Part shown: piece after piece, positions 1 to 5,557 of the stretch
Numbering within the stretch: position 1 is the first letter of the stretch
How the letters are laid out: the number at the start of each line of letters is the position of its first letter
Origin: Oscillospiraceae bacterium
GTDB lineage: Bacteria; Bacillota; Clostridia; Oscillospirales; Oscillospiraceae
Direction: 5' to 3'
NCBI GenBank assembly: GCA_016296235.1
Contig: JAEDJR010000127.1
Coordinates: 1 to 5,710, forward strand
DNA: 5,710 bases
The notes under the pieces: generated by a model
What the model saw: the letters and a program-made list of their open reading frames with translations, nothing else
Databases searched by the model: none
Told to the model about the DNA's origin: nothing
Program-made: the position numbers and the translations under genes

Positions 1-634
1 CGATGCGGATGGCCTGGAAGCTGCGCTTGGCCGGGTGCTGCTTTTCCCGCAGGGCCTGGGCCGGCATGGCGCCGCGGATGAGATCCACCAGCTCCAGGGT
101 CGTTTCGATGGGCTTTTCCGCCCGTTTTCTTTCGATGGCGGCGGCAATGAGCGGCGCGTAGCGCTCCTCTCCGTATTCGAACAGAATCCGGCGCAGCTCC
201 TCCCGGGGCCAGGTATTGACCACGTCAAAGGCCGTCAGCCGGTCGTCCCGGTTCATGCGCATGTCCAGCGGCGCGTCGGCCATATAGGAAAAGCCGCGGC
301 TGCCGTCATCCAGCTGGGGGGACGATACGCCCAGATCAAAGAGCATGCCGTCGATCTTTTCCAATCCAAGCGTGTCCAGAATGGCCGCCAGATTGGCGAA
401 ATTGTCATGCACCAGGGTCACCCGGTCGAGACAGGGCGCCAGACGGCGGTTGGCAGCTTCCAGCGCCACCGTATCCCGGTCCACGCCGATCAGGCGGCCG
501 GTGGTCAGGCTCTTGGCGATCTCCAGGGAGTGGCCGGCGCCGCCCAGGGTGCCATCCAGGTAAATCCCGTCGGGCTTGATATCCAGGGCCTCGATGCATT
601 CGTGCAGCAGCACGGATTGATGTACAAATTCCAT
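1..634 (-). CDS. rsmH: 16S rRNA (cytosine1402-N4)-methyltransferase RsmH (MraW), 3' end missing
   Basis: S-adenosylmethionine-dependent enzyme that methylates N4 of C1402 in the decoding centre of 16S rRNA, acting in the cytoplasm on the small subunit. Only the first 211 residues lie in the window; the family usually has about 300-315, so roughly the last third is off the left edge. Reading the minus strand from 634 gives MEFVHQSVLL at the N-terminus. The SAM-binding motif LDGTLGGAGHS is at residues 26-36, and GVDRD, the end of the second strand, is at 50-54. The family block LFDLGVSSPQLDDGSRGFSY is at about 98-117, PLDMRM at 122-127, and a PAKRSFQAIRI stretch (201-211) matches the usual RTFQALRI region. 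Its ATG overlaps the mraZ stop codon by one base (TGATG), so translation is probably coupled; a GGAGGAG lies 11 nt upstream inside mraZ. The mraZ-rsmH order is the classical start of the dcw cluster, so ftsL and penicillin-binding protein genes probably follow outside the window. No frame break is seen. Confidence 0.96.
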   Translation of the reverse strand, partial: MEFVHQSVLLHECIEALDIKPDGIYLDGTLGGAGHSLEIAKSLTTGRLIGVDRDTVALEAANRRLAPCLDRVTLVHDNFANLAAILDTLGLEKIDGMLFDLGVSSPQLDDGSRGFSYMADAPLDMRMNRDDRLTAFDVVNTWPREELRRILFEYGEERYAPLIAAAIERKRAEKPIETTLELVDLIRGAMPAQALREKQHPAKRSFQAIRI

Positions 635-1050
635 CAGAAGTCCAGCTCCTCCATGACCGCAGCCAGAGACTCCGGCGTCAGCGTTTCGGCCTCCAGAGCG
701 TCGTAGGCCTCGCTGTCCCAGATTTCCGCGTGGCCGGCCTGGCCGATGAAGGTGACCTCCTGCTTCAGTCCGGCGTAGTCCCGCAGCTCCGTGGGGATCA
801 GGAAGCGGCCCTGCTTGTCCGGCTCGCACTTGGCGGCGTTGGCAAAGAGGAACCGCATCTTCCGGGCCTGGGAAATGGGCAGGGCGTTGTATTTCTCCAC
901 AATGGCCTGCCAGCCTGCCTCGGTGTAGACGCTGAGGCAGTGATCCAGGCCCAGGGTCACATAAAACGCGTCGCCCAGCTCGTCGCGGAGCTTGGCCGGA
1001 ACGAACAAGCGGCCCTTGGGGTCAACGGTATGTCTGTATTTTCCGACCAT
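634..1050 (-). CDS. mraZ: MraZ, SpoVT/AbrB-fold transcriptional regulator of the dcw cluster
   Basis: DNA-binding regulator that in characterised bacteria forms a ring-shaped oligomer and controls its own operon of division and cell-wall genes. The protein has 138 residues, close to the usual 140-150. It shows the two tandem AbrB-like half-domains of the family, each with its DxxxR signature: HTVDPKGRLFVPAKLR at residues 7-22 (D10, R14) and PDKQGRFLIPTELRD at 77-91 (D78, R82). The N-terminus MVGKYRHTVDPKGR aligns with the usual M-x-GEYxHTxDxKGR start, so the ATG at 1050 is right. It is preceded by a GAGGTGAG ribosome binding site about 5 nt away. A promoter and a row of TGG boxes lie directly upstream and suggest autoregulation. 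The gene overlaps the start of rsmH by one base. The function is inferred from the family. Confidence 0.97.
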   Translation of the reverse strand: MVGKYRHTVDPKGRLFVPAKLRDELGDAFYVTLGLDHCLSVYTEAGWQAIVEKYNALPISQARKMRFLFANAAKCEPDKQGRFLIPTELRDYAGLKQEVTFIGQAGHAEIWDSEAYDALEAETLTPESLAAVMEELDF

Positions 1051-1054
1051 CGGG

Positions 1055-1099
1055 CCTCACCTCGCTCCATTTTCATCTTATTTACACCATTTTGCTCCA
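1055..1099 (-). promoter_or_regulatory. Putative MraZ operator: TGG boxes at 10-bp spacing
   Basis: Read on the minus strand between the promoter and the mraZ start, five-base boxes occur at exact 10-bp steps. They are TGGAG (1099-1095), TGGTG (1089-1085), a poorly matching AAGAT (1079-1075), TGGAG (1069-1065) and TGAGG (1059-1055), the last lying within the ribosome binding site. Several are preceded by A-rich spacers such as AAAA. E. coli MraZ is known to bind TGGG(N) repeats separated by 5 bp, and mycoplasma MraZ binds AAAGTG-type repeats, so both the period and the core agree. The boxes sit downstream of the predicted transcription start, where a bound ring would block elongation or initiation. 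The repeat is seen in the sequence; its binding by MraZ is inferred. Confidence 0.7.
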
Positions 1100-1108
1100 C
1101 TTGGCTAT

Positions 1109-1137
1109 ACTATACTCGATTTTCAAGGAAATTGCAA
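1109..1137 (-). promoter_or_regulatory. Sigma-A/sigma-70 type promoter of mraZ-rsmH
   Basis: On the minus strand a TTGCAA -35 element (1137-1132) is followed after exactly 17 bp by a TATAGT -10 element (1114-1109). This matches 4 of 6 and 5 of 6 consensus positions with ideal spacing, in a locally AT-rich patch of an otherwise GC-rich window. Transcription would start near 1102, giving a leader of about 50 nt that carries the TGG boxes and the ribosome binding site of mraZ. Confidence 0.7.
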
Positions 1138-1228
1138 TCCCTTAGCCAGGATTTTTCCAGTTAAGAACCCCAGAATTTGCGGCCAAAACAGTTCAAATTC
1201 TCAATTTTAGAACGTATGTTTCAGAATA

Positions 1229-1300
1229 GCGGCCGCACATTGGCCGCCGCACCCGTCTTGCGGTCTGCGGCGGCCATCCGGGAACCGCTGGCTGAGCGGT
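1229..1300 (-). other. GC-rich hairpins after clpC; possible weak terminator without a T tract
   Basis: Two inverted repeats follow the clpC stop codon on the minus strand. The first (ACCGCT/AGCGGT, 1300-1295 with 1289-1284, 5-nt loop) begins inside the stop codon. The second is an 11-bp perfect stem (1276-1266 with 1251-1241) around a 14-nt loop. A further GCGGCC at 1229-1234 can pair with 1242-1247 and so competes with the second stem. No run of T follows any of them on the minus strand, so this is not a standard intrinsic terminator. It may slow or partly stop clpC transcription, act with Rho, or protect the 3' end of the mRNA. The remaining gene-free sequence down to the mraZ promoter (1138-1228) is AT-richer, and I see nothing else in it. 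Confidence 0.45.
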
Positions 1301-3609
1301 CAATTCTCCACCAAAACCAGCTTCCCCTGCTCCACGGCGGTTCTGAGGCAAAGGCCGCCGGCCGCGGTCAGCAGGCGCTGGGCTACCGGCGTTTCGATCT
1401 CCCGGCGGATGGCTCTGCGCAGATCCCGGGCGCCGCCGGGGCTTTTGACGCACTGCCCTGCCAAAAAGCCCGCTGTGGCGGCGTCGGTCTGCAGCTTGGC
1501 GCCCGCCCGGGCCGCCCGCTCCACAGTCTGGGCCAGCTCCTTTTCCGCAATGGCCTGAAGGGTGGCGGCAGACAGGGGCCGGAAGGTGGCGATGCAGTCC
1601 AGACGGCCCAGGAATTCCGGGCTGAAATACTCCTGCAGAGCCTTTCGCGCCGGATCCCCTTCTCCCTTGCCCAGAAAGCCCACCTGGTCCAGACCTGTGC
1701 GGCCGCTGCCCAGGTTGGAGGTCATGACGATGATGGTGTTGCGGAAGTCCACATGGCGGCCCATGGAGTCTGTCAGGACTCCATCCTCCAGCACCTGGAG
1801 CAGAATGCCCGTCACATCCCGGTGGGCCTTTTCCAGCTCATCCAGCAGTACCACGCAGTAGGGCCGGCGGCGGACCTTCTCCGTCAGCTCGCCGCCTTCG
1901 CCATGACCCACATAGCCGGGCGGCGCGCCCAGGAGCCGGGAGACGGCGTGCTGCTCCATATATTCCGACATATCCAGCCGCACCATCGCGTCCCGGCTGC
2001 CATAGACGCAGTCCGCCAGGGCCTTGCAGAGGGCGGTCTTGCCCACTCCCGTAGGCCCCAGAAACAGCAGGGACGCCACCGGCCGCGCACCGTCGGCCAG
2101 TCCCAGACGGCCCCGGCAGACGGCGGCCGCCACGGCCTCCGCCGCCTCGCTCTGCCCCAGCACCTGCTTCTGCAGTTCCTCCGACAGGTGCAGCAGCCGC
2201 TCCCGGTCCGACTGGGTCACCCGGCCCAGGGGAATTCCCGTCCGCTGAGAGACGGCGGCCGCGATGTCCTCCCGGTCCAGAGCCGTCCGGCCAAACAGGC
2301 CCCGTTGCTGCCGCACCAGCTGCTGCAGCCGGTCCCGCAGGGCAGCCGCCTGTTCGAACCTATTTTCCCGGACAGCCTGGGACAGCTCCTGGTTCAGCTG
2401 CCGCCGGGTTTCTTCGCCGGAGCGGTCGCCCCGGCGGCGGTTTCTGGCCCGGGCTGCCGCCTCATCCAGCAAATCCACGGCCTTGTCCGGCAAAAAATGG
2501 TCCGTAAGATAGCGGCAGCTGAGCTCCACGGCGGCCTCCATGGCCTCCTGGGTGATGCGGATGTGATGGTGCTTTTCCAGGCCGGGCCGCAGGCCCTCCA
2601 GCATGGCCAGGGTGTCCGCCCGGGAGGGTTCCCGGACCGTCACCGGGCGGAACCGCCGCTCCAGAGCGGCGTCCTTCTCAATATACTTCCGGTATTCCTC
2701 CAGGGTGGTGGCGCCGATCATCTGGATCTCCCCCCGGCCCAGGGCCGGTTTCAGCAGGTTCGCCGCATCGATGGCGCCCTCTGCCGAGCCCGCGCCCACC
2801 AGGGTGTGCATCTCATCCACAAACAAAATCACATTGCCGCAGCGGCGGATTTCCGACAAAATGTCCCGCACCCGCTCCTCAAACTCTCCCCGATACTTGG
2901 TGCCCGCCAGAACGCTGGCCAGGTTCAAAGACAGCAGCCGCTTGCTCTGGAGCTGCTCCGGCACCTGTCCGGCGGCCATCCGCTGGGCCAGGCCCTCCAC
3001 AATGGCCGTCTTGCCCACCCCCGGCTCGCCAATCAGGGCCGGATTGTTCTTTTGCTTCCGGCTGAGAATGCCCATGACCGTCTCAATCTCTTCCTCCCGG
3101 CCGATGACCGGATCCATGGCGGCGGCCCGCTCCACCATATCCTCGCAGAACTGCTCCAGCAGCCGCATAACGCTTCCCCTTTCCTGTGGGCGGCGCAGGG
3201 CGCCGTCCAGTATCAGATATAAATCCGTAAACAGGCAGTCCAGGCAGGTTCCGCCCTGCTCCAGCAGCCGGGCTGCCGCAGAATCCGTTGCGCGCAGCAG
3301 CGCCAGCAGCAGGTGCTCCGGCAGAATCAGCGCAGACCCCAGCCCCGCGGCAGCCTCCCCGGCAGCCAGCAGAATCCGCCTTGCACCGGCGGACAGGCCC
3401 TGGGGCAGCGGCAGGCCGGGCGTTCCCCGTTCCAGCATGGCCCGGACGCCTTCCGCATTCCAGCCGTACTGCTCCAACAGCCAGGCGGCGTCGGAGCTGC
3501 GGCGCACCAGCAGCGCCAGCAGCAGATGCTCGCTGCCCACCTGCCCGTGTCCCAGCCGCACCGCCTCTGTTCTGGCCTGGGTCACGGTGCGCTCCGTCTC
3601 CAAATGCAT
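1300..3609 (-). CDS. clpC: ClpC-type AAA+ protein unfoldase (ATP-dependent Clp protease ATP-binding subunit)
   Basis: Hexameric ATP-driven unfoldase that feeds substrates into the ClpP peptidase in the cytoplasm. The 769 residues are in family order. A double Clp N-domain repeat occupies about 1-135 (GSEHLLLALL at 25-34, PEHLLLALL at 97-105). NBD1 has Walker A GEPGVGKT (194-201), pore loop GTKYRGEFEERV (236-247), Walker B ILFVDE (261-266) and arginine fingers R318/R319. A UVR-like middle coiled coil lies at about 402-436 (NRFEQAAALRD). NBD2 has Walker A GPTGVGKT (518-525), pore loop GAPPGYVGH (561-569), Walker B VVLLDE (586-591), arginine finger R669 in SPEFLGRLD, and sensor-2 GGARDLRR (725-732). 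VGF at 643-645 matches the ClpP-docking tripeptide of ClpC. Both ATPase sites look intact. It is slightly shorter than typical ClpC (about 810), and the N-domain lacks the usual MFGRFTERAQ opening. I chose the ATG at 3609 because the N-domain starts there; the frame stays open to 3789, but that part is not Clp-like. No ctsR/mcsA/mcsB genes are adjacent. ClpE or ClpB is less likely: there is no zinc finger and no long M-domain. Confidence 0.93.
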   Translation of the reverse strand: MHLETERTVTQARTEAVRLGHGQVGSEHLLLALLVRRSSDAAWLLEQYGWNAEGVRAMLERGTPGLPLPQGLSAGARRILLAAGEAAAGLGSALILPEHLLLALLRATDSAAARLLEQGGTCLDCLFTDLYLILDGALRRPQERGSVMRLLEQFCEDMVERAAAMDPVIGREEEIETVMGILSRKQKNNPALIGEPGVGKTAIVEGLAQRMAAGQVPEQLQSKRLLSLNLASVLAGTKYRGEFEERVRDILSEIRRCGNVILFVDEMHTLVGAGSAEGAIDAANLLKPALGRGEIQMIGATTLEEYRKYIEKDAALERRFRPVTVREPSRADTLAMLEGLRPGLEKHHHIRITQEAMEAAVELSCRYLTDHFLPDKAVDLLDEAAARARNRRRGDRSGEETRRQLNQELSQAVRENRFEQAAALRDRLQQLVRQQRGLFGRTALDREDIAAAVSQRTGIPLGRVTQSDRERLLHLSEELQKQVLGQSEAAEAVAAAVCRGRLGLADGARPVASLLFLGPTGVGKTALCKALADCVYGSRDAMVRLDMSEYMEQHAVSRLLGAPPGYVGHGEGGELTEKVRRRPYCVVLLDELEKAHRDVTGILLQVLEDGVLTDSMGRHVDFRNTIIVMTSNLGSGRTGLDQVGFLGKGEGDPARKALQEYFSPEFLGRLDCIATFRPLSAATLQAIAEKELAQTVERAARAGAKLQTDAATAGFLAGQCVKSPGGARDLRRAIRREIETPVAQRLLTAAGGLCLRTAVEQGKLVLVEN

Positions 3610-3611
3610 CG

Positions 3612-3639
3612 CTATTTTCCCAACGCCACCGCCTCCTTT
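3612..3639 (-). promoter_or_regulatory. Strong ribosome binding site far from clpC start, with a possible tiny leader reading frame
   Basis: AAAGGAGG (3639-3632) is a perfect Shine-Dalgarno sequence but lies 22 nt before the clpC ATG, too far for normal use. No ATG, GTG or TTG in the clpC frame occurs between them. Out of frame, a TTG (3623-3621) lies 8 nt from the Shine-Dalgarno and reads TTG GGA AAA TAG. A GTG at 3629-3627 is in that same frame but only 2 nt from the Shine-Dalgarno. The TAG ends 2 nt before the clpC ATG, which would allow termination-reinitiation coupling. The spacing is seen directly; the leader is inference. The alternative is direct initiation using the weak GGGA nearer the ATG. 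Confidence 0.45.
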
Positions 3640-3679
3640 GCAGATTTCTCGCAGGAAAATTCTGCCCGCAGCGGGAAAA

Positions 3680-3708
3680 TTTATACTGCCCAGAAGATAA
3701 AACCGGAA
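3680..3708 (-). promoter_or_regulatory. Possible clpC promoter (weak -35)
   Basis: On the minus strand a good -10 candidate, TATAAA (3685-3680), has only TTCCGG (3708-3703) at the proper 17-bp distance. A TTGCAA lies 23 bp upstream, which is too far. I see no CtsR heptad repeat or CIRCE element in the 173-bp divergent region, so there is no sequence sign of the usual heat-shock control of clpC. A near-repeat AATTTTCC(C/T)GC occurs twice, 20 bp apart, in the leader just downstream. Confidence 0.35.
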
Positions 3709-3723
3709 TTGCAATAATTTCAT

Positions 3724-3751
3724 TTGCTTTTTTTGTAAAACATGATAGAAT
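3724..3751 (+). promoter_or_regulatory. Ferredoxin gene promoter with extended -10
   Basis: TTGCTT (3724-3729) and TAGAAT (3746-3751) are 16 bp apart. The -10 is preceded by TG plus one base (3743-3745), the extended -10 signature of strong Gram-positive promoters. The predicted start near 3758 gives a leader of about 25 nt with a GGAGGTG ribosome binding site (3769-3775) 7 nt before the ATG. The promoter is back to back with that of clpC in the same AT-rich stretch. Confidence 0.6.
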
Positions 3752-3782
3752 GAAAGCGAAACTATTATGGAGGTGTTTCTCA

Positions 3783-3953
3783 ATGGCATATGTGATCACC
3801 GATGCTTGCGTCTGCTGCGGCACCTGCGCCGACGCTTGCCCCCTGGGCGCGATCTCCGAGGGCGACGGCAAGTACGTTATCGACGCTGATGCTTGCGTCG
3901 AATGCGGCACCTGCGCCGGCGAATGCCCCAACGAAGCAATCGTCGAAGGCTAA
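3783..3953 (+). CDS. Clostridial-type 2[4Fe-4S] ferredoxin
   Basis: Small soluble low-potential electron carrier. In clostridia such proteins pass electrons between pyruvate:ferredoxin oxidoreductase, hydrogenases, the Rnf complex and similar partners in the cytoplasm. The 56 residues match the classic family length. Two internally repeated cluster motifs are complete: C9, C12, C15, C19-Pro and C38, C41, C44, C48-Pro, each with four cysteines for one cubane cluster by cross-ligation. The start AYVITDAC and the middle YVIDADAC are typical. An additional cysteine, C11, sits inside the first motif. Codons are strongly uniform (GCT TGC, GAC, GTC, and GAA rather than the GAG common in the neighbours), fitting a highly expressed gene. 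It has its own promoter and a strong terminator, so it is probably mainly monocistronic. The partner enzymes cannot be told from this window. Confidence 0.96.
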   Translation: MAYVITDACVCCGTCADACPLGAISEGDGKYVIDADACVECGTCAGECPNEAIVEG

Positions 3954-3967
3954 TTCGTCGTACACAG

Positions 3968-4000
3968 AAAAAAGCCTGTGCAGCTGCACAGGTTTTTTTC
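3968..4000 (+). terminator. Intrinsic terminator after ferredoxin
   Basis: The palindrome CCTGTGCAGCTGCACAGG (3975-3992) forms a 7-bp or longer stem around AGCT and is followed by seven Ts (3993-3999). A run of six As (3968-3973) precedes it, so it could also work on the minus strand. It ends only 3 nt before the AGGAGG ribosome binding site of the next gene. Confidence 0.9.
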
Positions 4001-4012
4001 ATAGGAGGCAAT

Positions 4013-4711
4013 ATGTACCAGGAAACTCTTTGGAACGGCGTAACCCTCCTGCAGCCGGAGGATCAGTTCCGCCTTGGCACCGACAGCGTGGCCTGCGCCG
4101 CTTTCGCCCGGTTCTCCCATGGGGCGGCCGTGGCCGATTTGGGCTGCGGCAGCGGCGCCATCGCGCTGATGCTCCTGGCGTCGGATCCCACCCTGCAGGT
4201 CACCGGCGTGGAGCTGCAGCCGGAGGCCGCCCGGCTGGCCCAGGAAAACGCCGCCCGCAGCGGCCTGAACTGCACCGTTCTGGAGGGAGATCTCCGGGAG
4301 ATCCGTTCCCTGCTTCCCGCCGGCTCCATGGATGGCGTTATTTCCAACCCGCCCTACTTCCCCGTGGGCAGTGGCCCCGGCGGCCCCCGGGCCGCCGCCC
4401 GCAGCGAGCAGACCTGCACCCTGGCCCAGCTGACCCAGGCGGCGGCGTGGCTGCTGAAATACGGCGGCAGCTTTGTCCTGGTGCACCGGCCGGAACGGCT
4501 GGCCGACCTGGTTTGGGAGCTGCGCAGCCAAAACCTGGAGCCAAAGCGAATCCGCTTCGTCCGCCACCGGCCCCGGAGTCCCGTGAGCCTGGTGCTGCTG
4601 GAAGCGCGGAAGGGCGGCAAGCCGGGGCTGCAGTACGAGCCGGATCTGGTTTTATTCACGGAAGACGGAGAAGAAACGCCGGATTACAAAACCATCTATC
4701 ACAGAGCATAA
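4013..4711 (+). CDS. TrmN6/YabB-like adenine-N6 methyltransferase (probable tRNA modification)
   Basis: Class I SAM-dependent methyltransferase of the YfiC/TrmN6 and YabB type (COG4123-like). Its E. coli relative makes m6A at position 37 of tRNA1(Val). In 232 residues it shows an N-terminal family stretch (QPEDQFRLGTDSVACAAF, 15-32), SAM motif I ADLGCGSGAI (41-50) and the acidic residue E67 after the second strand. The amino-methyltransferase signature NPPY (112-115) in ISNPPYF points to methylation of an exocyclic amino group of adenine. A downstream ARSEQTCTLAQL (129-140) is typical of this family. The ATG at 4013 follows AGGAGG at only 4 nt; the frame is open further upstream, but that region overlaps the ferredoxin gene and terminator and is unlike the family. 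rsmI follows after 12 bp, the same neighbourhood as yabB-yazA-rsmI in Bacillus subtilis but without a GIY-YIG yazA gene. The exact tRNA substrate is inferred. HemK/PrmC is less likely because no N-terminal release-factor-binding domain is present. Confidence 0.87.
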   Translation: MYQETLWNGVTLLQPEDQFRLGTDSVACAAFARFSHGAAVADLGCGSGAIALMLLASDPTLQVTGVELQPEAARLAQENAARSGLNCTVLEGDLREIRSLLPAGSMDGVISNPPYFPVGSGPGGPRAAARSEQTCTLAQLTQAAAWLLKYGGSFVLVHRPERLADLVWELRSQNLEPKRIRFVRHRPRSPVSLVLLEARKGGKPGLQYEPDLVLFTEDGEETPDYKTIYHRA

Positions 4712-4723
4712 AGGAGCACCGCC

Positions 4724-5557
4724 ATGGCAGGCATGTTATATCTGGTTCCCACACCCATCGGCAATCTGGGCGACATCTCCCAGCGCTGCCGGGAGACCCT
4801 GGAGGCCGCGGACTTCATTGCCGCGGAGGACACCCGGGTCAGCCTGAAGCTGCTGAATCATCTGAACATCAAAAAGCCCCTGGTCAGCTATTATGAGCAC
4901 AACCGCGCAGAGAGCGGCCAGCGGATTCTGGAGCGGCTCCTGGCCGGGGAGACCTGCGCCCTGGTCTCCGACGCCGGCTCCCCCGCCATCTCCGATCCCG
5001 GCGAGGATCTGGTGGCCCTGTGCGCCCAGAACGGCGTGACGGTCTCGGCCATTCCCGGCCCCTGCGCCGTCATCACGGCTCTGAGCATGTCCGGCCTGCC
5101 CACAGGGCGGTTCACCTTTGAGGGGTTCCTGTCCACCAATAAAAAAAGCCGCCAGGAGCATCTGCAGTCTCTGGCGGCGGAGCAGCGGACCATGGTCTTT
5201 TATGAAGCGCCCCACAAGCTGACCAACACCCTCAACGACCTGCTGGCCGCCTTCGGGCCGGAGCGGCGCATCAGCCTGTGCCGGGAGCTGACCAAGCTCC
5301 ACGAGGAGGTCATCCGCACCACGCTGCAGGGCGCCGTGGACTACTACCGGGAGCAGGATCCCCGGGGGGAATACGTCCTGGTTCTGGAGGGCGCCGCACC
5401 GCCGCCTGTCACGGAGCTGACCCTGGAGGACGCCCTGGCCCTGGTGGCGGAAAAGCTGGCCCAGGGCCTTAGCCGCAAGGACGCCGTCAAGCTGGTGTCC
5501 AAGGAAACCGGCTTCGCCAAAAACGCCCTTTACGACGCGGCCATGAAGCAATTGTAA
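4724..5557 (+). CDS. rsmI: 16S rRNA (cytidine1402-2'-O)-methyltransferase RsmI
   Basis: SAM-dependent enzyme of the tetrapyrrole-methylase fold that methylates the 2'-OH of C1402 in 16S rRNA, the same nucleotide whose base is methylated by RsmH. The 277 residues match the family length. Visible motifs are LVPTPIGNLGDIS (7-19), AAEDTR (33-38), LVSDAGSPAISDPG (80-93, the glycine-rich SAM site), IPGPCAVITALSMSGLP (110-126), FEGFLS (132-137) and FYEAPHKL (159-166). The last 45 or so residues (LSRKDAVKLVSKETGFAKNALYDAAM, about 249-274, given here only as an outline) form the small helical C-terminal domain usual in RsmI. I chose the first ATG because AAAGGAG (4710-4716) lies 7 nt before it; a second ATG three codons on is too far. 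The 12-bp gap to the methyltransferase upstream indicates an operon. No signs of damage. Confidence 0.96.
   Translation: MAGMLYLVPTPIGNLGDISQRCRETLEAADFIAAEDTRVSLKLLNHLNIKKPLVSYYEHNRAESGQRILERLLAGETCALVSDAGSPAISDPGEDLVALCAQNGVTVSAIPGPCAVITALSMSGLPTGRFTFEGFLSTNKKSRQEHLQSLAAEQRTMVFYEAPHKLTNTLNDLLAAFGPERRISLCRELTKLHEEVIRTTLQGAVDYYREQDPRGEYVLVLEGAAPPPVTELTLEDALALVAEKLAQGLSRKDAVKLVSKETGFAKNALYDAAMKQL

Noticed and set aside
1177..3222. A 681-codon plus-strand open frame opposite clpC
   Set aside because: It lies antisense to an unmistakable ClpC with every AAA+ motif. Its translation is rich in Gln, His, Pro and Arg with no recognisable domain, as expected from a GC-rich shadow frame.
2603..3700. 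A 365-codon plus-strand open frame, also antisense to clpC
   Set aside because: Ser/Arg/Pro-rich low-complexity translation in the shadow of clpC, with no ribosome binding site or family motif.
3610..3782. CtsR operator, CIRCE element or riboswitch between clpC and the ferredoxin gene
   Set aside because: I looked for the GGTCAAA heptad repeats and the TTAGCACTC/GAGTGCTAA inverted repeat and found neither. The region is too short and simple for a known riboswitch.
3610..3789. N-terminal extension of ClpC to the ATG at 3789 (60 more residues)
   Set aside because: The extension covers the AT-rich divergent promoter region and overlaps the ferredoxin start. It is not Clp-like, and the N-domain begins at the 3609 ATG.
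3893..4012. Upstream extension of the methyltransferase into the ferredoxin gene
   Set aside because: The Arg-rich extension overlaps ferredoxin codons and the terminator; the ATG at 4013 with AGGAGG starts where the family normally starts.
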